A stretch of 64,000 nucleotides of DNA. Source: Pseudisothecium myosuroides. Its lineage: Eukaryota; Streptophyta; Bryopsida; Hypnales; Lembophyllaceae. Positions within the stretch are counted from its first letter, which is position 1; every line of letters begins with the position of its first letter. A program made the position numbers and the translations under genes. The stretch lies in contig OX637297.1 of NCBI GenBank assembly GCA_951799445.1, forward strand, positions 11,160,001-11,224,000, in the 5' to 3' direction. The notes under the pieces are model-generated. The model was not told where the DNA came from. It saw nothing but the letters and a program-made list of their open reading frames with translations, and ran no database searches. Positions 57,801-64,000 of this stretch are shown here, in pieces.

Positions 57801-58659
57801 TCAAAAGAAAACAAATAAATAAATTATTTATTTATTTTGTTTGAACCCGACCCCCCAGCAACTAGCCAGCCAGCCGGGAGGCCAGGCTTGGTCCGGCAGG
57901 CAGTTGGGGCCCCAGTTTGGTCCCCATTTTTGAACTCCTTTTTCTTGATTTTTGGTTTCTCTCACACTAGATAAACAAAACAAAGGAAAATGGGGGGCTG
58001 ACCTATTGCTAAGTAGGGATTAGGGTCTAAAATCAAAAAGGGAGAAGGGAGAAAAGAGCGGAGCACCACCGTACCTGCACACAAGGAAGTCTCACCCTCA
58101 CCAACAACTACAAAACACTCTACACACAATGGAGGAAGGATAGAGAACAATCGAATGAAATAGGGGAGAGGTGAGAGAGACGATAAATAGTGACCTAGGC
58201 TTAGGCTTAGGTAGGATTAGAAAAGGAAATCTTGAGAATTCGTGGTGACCGTTGGGAGGAGGATTAGGATGACACAAAGGCAAAATTGTGTAAGAGGATA
58301 GTTGGCATCTTAAAAACCTCCTTGAAATTGGAGACCATAGTGTAAGACTCATAAAAGCTTAGGTGGAATAGTACTAGTGTAGAAGAAGGGAGGAAGAAAG
58401 AAAAAGGAGGGAGGGAAAGAAGGAAGTTAGATTGCAAAATTGTAATATTTTCTCAATAAGCAGTGAGCTTGAAGAAAAATTCAAAACAAAGCCAAAGACT
58501 ACCATGGAGCGTGAGGATGTACACGTGGACGTGGACGAAGTCATTTCCGACACCGGTAGTGAAGAGGTGAGTTTTTGATTTAGTCTTTGATGTTTCTCCC
58601 TAATTAGCATTTATTTTCCTAATCAGCCCTTAGAGCGTGATTAGCATCCGTGATTAGTG

Positions 58660-59830
58660 CAAATTAGAAGTTTAGATTCAAAAGTTGATAGATTAGGAAT
58701 AGAGGTTTCCGAAAACATCTTATAATTAAGATTTGACCGTAAACTGACCGCGTTAGGCTAAGTTAAGCGGTAGGGGGTAGGACGGAAGAATTTTGAGTAA
58801 AATTCATCCCAAAAGAATCATGGACGGACCTTAGGGGTTTAAATTAGAAAGAGAATTTAGGATTAAAATTAGGGATTAATTAGCGGTTAGAATTAGAATC
58901 AATTTACATTTTATTTCTTAAAGTTAAAATTCTAAGGTCAAAATCTAGAGTTAACTTTGGGAAGTTAAAAAGTAGAATTAATTTGGAAGTTTAACTTAGG
59001 GGATTAAAATTTCCAGTGAAACCTTAGGGTAGCTTAGAAAAGGAAGTTAGGGTTAATTAGGAGTAAAAAATTCCGAGTGGGAAGTAGAAATTAAAAAGTA
59101 AAACCTTGGACTAAATTTAGGGGGTAGAAATTACGAGTAGATTTTTAGTTAGAAATAGAGTTAAAATTAGAAGTCAAAACTCAGAGTAAACTGTGGAAGT
59201 AAGTTTAGAAGTTAAGCCCTAGAGTTAAAAAGTTGGAGTTAAATTTAGGAGGATAACACTTAGAGTTAAACTAGGATTAAAACGATAGGATTAAAGTTGG
59301 AAGTAGAAAGTCAAAAGTCAAAAGTCAAAAGTTAAGATTAAATTTAAAGGTTAAACTTTAGAGTCAATTGGGGAGTAAAAAGTTATAGTGAAAGGCTAAA
59401 AGTAGAAGCTAAAAGTTAAGAGGTAGAAGTTAAAGTTAGAGTTAGTTGTTGGAAGTAGAAAAGATCTAGAGTCAAAGTGAAAACATAGAGTCAAACCTAG
59501 AGGTTAAAATTTAGAATTAATTCTAGAAGTAAAAACTTAGAGTTAAAAGTTAAAACATAGAGTTAAAATTCAAGGGTAAATCTTAGAGTTAATTTAGGAG
59601 TAAAAACTTAGAGTTAAAAGTTAAAACATAAAGTTAAAATTCAAGGGTAAATCTTAGAGTTAATTTAGGAATAGAAACCTAGAGTCAAAAGTCAAAACAT
59701 CGAGCACAAGTCGGTAGTTAATATTTAAGAATCAAGTTAAAAAAATAAAATCTAGAGTTACATTCCGAAGTTGGAACTTTAGGGGTAGTTTTTAAAAGTA
59801 GAACTCCTAGGTGAAGTCTTAGAAACCCAA
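58660..59830. repeat. Purine-rich GAGTTAAAA-type low-complexity repeats
   Basis: Over 1 kb is made of short variants of TAGAGTTAAAA and AAGTAGAAA. It includes a duplicated unit of about 71 bases (about 59527 and 59598, sharing ACATAGAGTTAAAATTCAAG with one change). Confidence 0.75.
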
Positions 59831-60187
59831 GATAGTCTTAGGGGTTCATGGAAGGAACATAGGGGTTCCCCTTTTTATGTAGTTAGGGACGTTATAAATG
59901 ACGCCGACTACTCAGTCGACCCTCGACATAGGATAGATAGTTAGGGAGTTCGGATTTCACCATCACTCTAAACATCGCAGTTAACTTGTGAGTTACTACA
60001 TGCATTACTAATTATTCGCTGCCATCCACGACACTTAGGAAACGTTAGCAAAAAAGATCCATTGCTTGGAAGGCACAGTGGACCGCGCTCACATCACCCC
60101 CATATATTAAAAAATGTGGATAAAGGCATAGAACCTGGTCGGTGTTCGCTTTATTACCAAGGGTGGGTAATCTAGCGCCCACAGTTT

Positions 60188-60205
60188 TGGTGCGTCTGCC
60201 GGGAG
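60188..60205 (+). other. Probable primer binding site
   Basis: TGGTGCGTCTGCCGGGAG begins with the TGG expected opposite a tRNA 3' CCA and sits four bases after the LTR end. The matching tRNA was not determined. Confidence 0.5.
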
Positions 60206-60251
60206 CTGAAAACATTAGGTTGCAAATGCATGTTCGCTAACAAGTATTGCA

Positions 60252-63065
60252 TGTGAAGGACTCTGACTCGGGATCATCTGAGCCATTTTTTCATATTAGA
60301 GGCGATTCCAAGCTGTAGGCTTGGGACGCCAACTTCCAAGGCTTCCCCCTCAAAAGCTACTCAGGTGCTGAGCTGGCCGCTCATAACGGATGAAACGATC
60401 AGGCCCTCACCTTGAGAGACCTGCTCACCGGCCCAAGAACATTAAGGTTCTCTTTTGAGTTCTGGTACTACCTGGCCCAACTCTACCTGCACGATCTAAA
60501 CCGGTACACCCTGTCAATTGCTTACGCAGTTACAGCTAGGTCATTTGGGGGCCCTATTCACTAATTCACCCATCATTTGGTAGACTACTGGGTCATTGTA
60601 TTGGCCTTGTGGAATTACGAGAACCTCTTCATTAAAGATTGCTTCGAGGCGCGGCTTCCATCGCCTCTCACCAACAGTCGTCCCCAATGAGAAAACATTG
60701 GAGCACGATAGGTGCTTGTGCGGTTGGGCTGTATGGACTATGCGTCCAAACCTTTGAAGCGGTAGGCGATCTCGCTAGTCTCCTAGACCTAGAAGAAGTC
60801 GAGACCTTGGAGGAAGAAAAAGGGACCATTCCATTAAACTCAGCTTTGCCTCCTCAAGTAACACAGGATGCTAGATTCGTGGCGGCTACCATGGCAGAGT
60901 CTTCAAGGGCTCACGAGTGTCACCGGAGTATATACGTCGCAGTTGAACGAGAGGAAGTCGAACCGGCAAAGGATGCTTCATCCCAAGAAGTGTTACCCGC
61001 TCTCGTAGTCACGAGAGCAGGGGCACAAATGATCCCTCTTCCACTGCCCGAGCCGGGGAACATAGATTCCCTTGACTCTAGCTCCCATAGTGGCATCCCG
61101 TTTGAGTCCTCTCAAGACTCCTCTCAGTTCTCTGACCTCCAGAGTACGCTAAGGGACACTGCGAAGGAGGTACGCTCCTACGAGAATCTCCCCACTTGTA
61201 CTAAGATGGATGAGAACGAATACCAATTTGTGCATCAGGGAGATGCCTTTCCTTCCAGGGTTCTTCCCCATCAGCCTAAAGCCCGAAGAACTAACAACCC
61301 CTCTGGCCCCTATGACTTGTGGGGGGACTTGGCACACACCAAAGCAAACATTTCCTTTGGACAGCCGGTCAAGACCTCTCCCGCCTTACGCAAGCAGCTA
61401 AAGGAGGGGGCCACCATTCCCCGCGCTCCTAAGCTCGCCTCTGTTAACCGAGTGGCGTCCCGAGTCACTCCCAAAGAGTTGGAGTCGGACTTTGAAGAAT
61501 CTACCCCACTGGTCAAGACGTCCTGCAAGGACCTTCGAACTGCCTTGGAGAGCTTCGAAGCGGTGGAGATTGAAGTCGAGATAGTCGACAAAATCATCCC
61601 CCGGACCCTGGTGGATGACAACAGCGGCGTCAACATCATGCCAGCCTATACTATGCACAAGTTAGATCTAGAGATCACGCACCCTTCTTGCGTGACACTC
61701 AAATGCGCTGATCAGCGATCGGTCAAGACCATTGGCCAAATCAAAGACCTCCGGATTCAGACCGGGGGAGTCGATTACATTGTCACCTTTGAAGTCTTGC
61801 CACTCAACGAGGAGGCCACCAGTCCCTACCCTTTACTCTTGGGTCGGGGGTTCATTCGCCAATGTGGCGGGGTAGTAGACTGGGGGAAGGCCCAACCCAC
61901 CTTCACCTACGGGCCAAACGAGGCAAGGACAAAGATACCAATTGTCTCCAACGACCCAGCTCTACGGGGGCCCCAAGAGTTTGTCTACACGACTGTCCAA
62001 ACCATGCAGGCCACGGCAACCACTGACCTAGGCAAGATGAAATTCTTGGGGTTGGGTCTATATGGGTTAGAGGACAATACCCCATTCGAGGATTGGCTTC
62101 GAGAGCACCCCGACTCAAGCGAGGATGCGATGGTCATCATCTGCACCTCTGGGATTCAAAATAACCAAGACACCACATCGGGCACAGCCATCGAGGTCTC
62201 CAATAATAGTTTGGATTCCGAAGAAAGGGCCGAATTAGCTCCTACACTAGGATCCGGCCAGAGCATGATACCCAACCATGAGGTCAGGGCAAATGCCAAC
62301 CACCACCTTGGAGGCGACCACCGAGTCCAGCACGTCCCACACCGAATAGTTGCTCCACGGCCACCACGTTGGCTGCAACTTGGTCCTGAGGGGACGCGAA
62401 CAGCCTTCACAGTCATGACTTCAGGTATCACTCTCCCCCACCAACGCGGGCCACTCCAAATCACATGTTTCCGTTGCCCCGCACCTCCTAGAGTCCATTA
62501 CTGCAACACGGGAGGAACATTGGCCTCGCCCAGCAACGCCATCCACGTCATGGGCGGAGATCTACCCCCGACTTCAAACACGGTACTACCTGCGCTAAGG
62601 TCCATTCCAAACGCTTCCGAGCCGATGCGCTGCCAACTCCAAGAGATGGAAGATGGTGACCCGCAACCAGGGGACTATCTCAGTGACGAAAACAACAGCC
62701 CTATTACGATCCGCGATTTCCCATTCAACTGCCATCCTCCAGAGGGATGGATTCCGGGAATACATGGCAAATGGGGAGAAGTCCTAGAGCTGACCAACGA
62801 AGAAGAAATTGCGGAAACCCTAGCTGCCCCACACAAGGTAGCAACAGCCTCTCTTGAAGACATCCCTTACGGAATACATAATGCTCCGCACGCTTGGCAG
62901 CAGCAAGTAAGGGCTCTAGAAGCGCCACGGGGGCAGGAGGAGGACGAGCTGCAGCCACTGGTAAGTCCTGCAGCACCTACCACGCCTGATAACAAAGAGC
63001 AACCACCCACTGGCCAGGTACGAGGTATCTCTGCCACAACTCTCTTCCAAACCATAGCTTGTTAG
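60252..63065 (+). pseudogene. Ty3-like gag-protease region
   Basis: 60252-60680 encodes gag-like sequence with stops (FHIRGDSKL, LTLRDLLTGPRTLRFSFEFW, LYLHDLNRYTLSIAYAV). A long open frame then runs to TAG at 63065; its first in-frame ATG is 60687. The aspartic protease lies at about residues 309-420 of the frame opened at 60639: IIPRTLVDDNSGVNIMP, the flap-like LKCADQRSVKTIG, and PYPLLLGRGFIRQCGG, matching retropepsin-like proteins of plant Ty3 elements. The active-site context is D-D-N-S-G-V-N, not the usual D-S/G-G-A, so activity is doubtful. The C-terminal third is hydrophilic without a recognised domain. No reverse transcriptase or integrase appears before the window ends. Confidence 0.75.
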
Positions 63066-63590
63066 TTTCTGGGCACCTAAACCGTAACTGGTTACGATTA
63101 TTAATAATATAAGGTTAGCCTTATATTATAGATGATTGTGTAAAAGGCCTATTTAGCCCTCCAGACAAAAAAATTTAATAGCTAACCTCTTGTTATTCAC
63201 GACGGATAGTAAGAAAGCTAGAAAAAACCCCAAAAAATACCAAAAAAATGAAAGCTTGAAAAATCTTTGAAATCCTAAAAAAATTGAAGGTTCTAAAAGT
63301 TCACTATTGCATGATCTCCCAAATTCCTATGGGATTTTAGAATTAGGAAAAATACAGAGAGGTGGTTGTTATTTCGGGGCCAGGTCAAGATCTAACATTC
63401 TCCACTTTCTGGCACAGAGTGGTGGTTGTTATGTCGGGACTAATCCATCTACCCTTTGGGGGAGAATCAAGAATATTAAGATTCTTGAGGATGGTTCACA
63501 TCTAACGTAAAAGTAAAAGCCGCGGGGCCAAAAGCCGCAAGGCCAACCAACTTTGTTGACCGTTCTAGCTTGCCTAACTCTCAGTAGGAC
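63066..63590 (+). other. Sequence after gag-protease, no domain recognised
   Basis: Short frames only. A duplicated AGAG(A/T)GGTGGTTGTTAT(T/G)TCGG phrase occurs near 63357 and 63417. The polymerase expected next is not visible in the remaining bases. Confidence 0.4.
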
Positions 63591-63601
63591 AGGAATACGT
63601 C

Positions 63602-63680
63602 GAGTGTGTTGGGAATTGCTCACACTTGAGCCCAACACATGAGTGTGTTGGGAACTGCTCAGACCTGAGCCCAACACATC
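63602..63680. repeat. 39-bp tandem hairpin pair
   Basis: Two units (63602 and 63641), each starting GAGTGTGTTGGGAA and ending CCCAACACAT, so each can fold as a hairpin with TGTGTTGGG pairing CCCAACACA. Confidence 0.8.
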
Positions 63681-63769
63681 ACCAACCTGTCAGAGTTAGC
63701 GTCATGTGGAAGACAGATGACCTTTCACTTAGATTAGGTACTTGTCAGACCGTCATAATAGAAGCCATA

Positions 63770-64000
63770 TAGTCGGATGAAAGGGCGGCTGAAAGTTGAC
63801 ACTCGTCCCTTGCTAGACCGTCGAACCTGCTGATATGCTAACGAGGCGGCTAGTTTAAGAAGGGGCATTGGCGCTCGTCCCTTGCTAGACCGTCGAACCT
63901 GCCGATGTGCTAACGAGGCGGCTAGTTTAAGAAGGGGCCTTGGCGTTCGTCCCTTGCTAGAACGTCGAACCTGCTGATATGCTAACGAGGCGGCTAGTTT
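63770..64000. repeat. 72-bp tandem repeat running off the window
   Basis: CGTCCCTTGCTAGA recurs at 63804, 63876 and 63948. The units share GTCGAACCTGC, ATGCTAACGAGGCGGCTAG and TTTAAGAAGGGGC. At least three copies; the last continues past the window. Confidence 0.9.

Larger units (their letters stand above)
54963..60183 (+). mobile_element. Putative giant LTR of a Ty3-like retrotransposon
   Basis: The right end is set by GCGCCCACA at 60175-60183, followed by a primer-binding-site-like sequence at 60188. The left end is proposed at TGTGAGC (54963), which mirrors the terminal GCCCACA in six of seven bases. A TATA box at 56252 lies about 1.3 kb in. The implied length of 5.2 kb is long but known for Ogre/Tat-type elements. 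No second LTR is in the window to confirm it, and the left edge is the weakest part of this call. The interior holds several tandem repeats and no ORF. Confidence 0.5.

Noticed and set aside
54963..63065. Firm assignment to the Ogre lineage
   Set aside because: The long LTR fits, but no reverse transcriptase or integrase is present and the second LTR is outside the window.

Overview
The window looks like transposon-rich nuclear DNA of a green plant (streptophyte). Plant-type B3 domains, a decayed SUVR-type histone H3K9 methyltransferase with spliced exons, GT-AG introns and retroelement remains all point that way. Nothing seen fixes the species; a charophyte alga, bryophyte, lycophyte or fern is as possible as a seed plant. 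I see no intact single-copy housekeeping gene. Almost every coding stretch carries stop codons or frame breaks.

Layout, left to right. 0.27-1.08 kb (+): two-exon relic of an unrecognised protein ('X'). 1.5-5.3 kb (-): HTH-DDE transposon copy 1. 6.05-11.56 kb (-): B3-domain element split by an ORF1/gag-like element (about 7.1-10.9 kb). 11.57-12.31 kb (-): internally deleted transposon copy 3, abutting a third gag-like fragment (12.31-12.91 kb). 13.2-17.0 kb (-): 'A', a relic with a ParB-like N-terminal and a methyltransferase-like C-terminal domain. 17.2 kb: tRNA-derived SINE. 17.8-20.65 kb (-): DUF7869-type transposase relic with a 49-bp palindromic array behind it (20.7-22.1 kb). 23.6-26.4 kb: 178-bp satellite with a three-monomer higher-order repeat. 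26.4-30.6 kb: AT-rich DNA with minor repeats. 30.7-32.57 kb (+): ParB-like relic 'B'. 32.57-about 40.13 kb (+): transposon copy 2, carrying a nested 3,477-bp element with exact target duplications. 40.24-41.9 kb (+): second B3 element. 42-45 kb: unknown ORFs and tandem duplications. 45.1-46.4 kb (-): SUVR relic. 47.1-47.8 kb (-): second copy of X. 48.2-49.4 kb (-): FCP1-like HAD phosphatase relic. 49.6-53.8 kb (-): ParB/methyltransferase-like relic 'C', followed by a dense palindrome field to 54.9 kb. 54.96-60.18 kb: putative giant LTR. 60.2-63.1 kb (+): gag-protease of a Ty3-like element. 63.6-64.0 kb: tandem repeats.

The most interesting feature is the A/B/C family. Three diverged copies share a ParB-like motif (I-[IV]-N-x-Q-H-[ST]-V) and intron positions, and two (A and C) share a degenerate methyltransferase glycine loop. 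Each is surrounded by its own 19-bp palindrome in introns and flanks: A has TATCCTCGANTCGAGGATA, B has TCAACTCGANTCGAGTTGA, C has TCAGCTCGANTCGAGCTGA. All three keep the core CTCGANTCGAG and differ only in the outer arms. My inference is that a mobile-element protein and its dispersed recognition site have diversified together, as in parS partition sites or the VANC anti-silencing proteins of VANDAL transposons. I do not recognise this combination as a described system.
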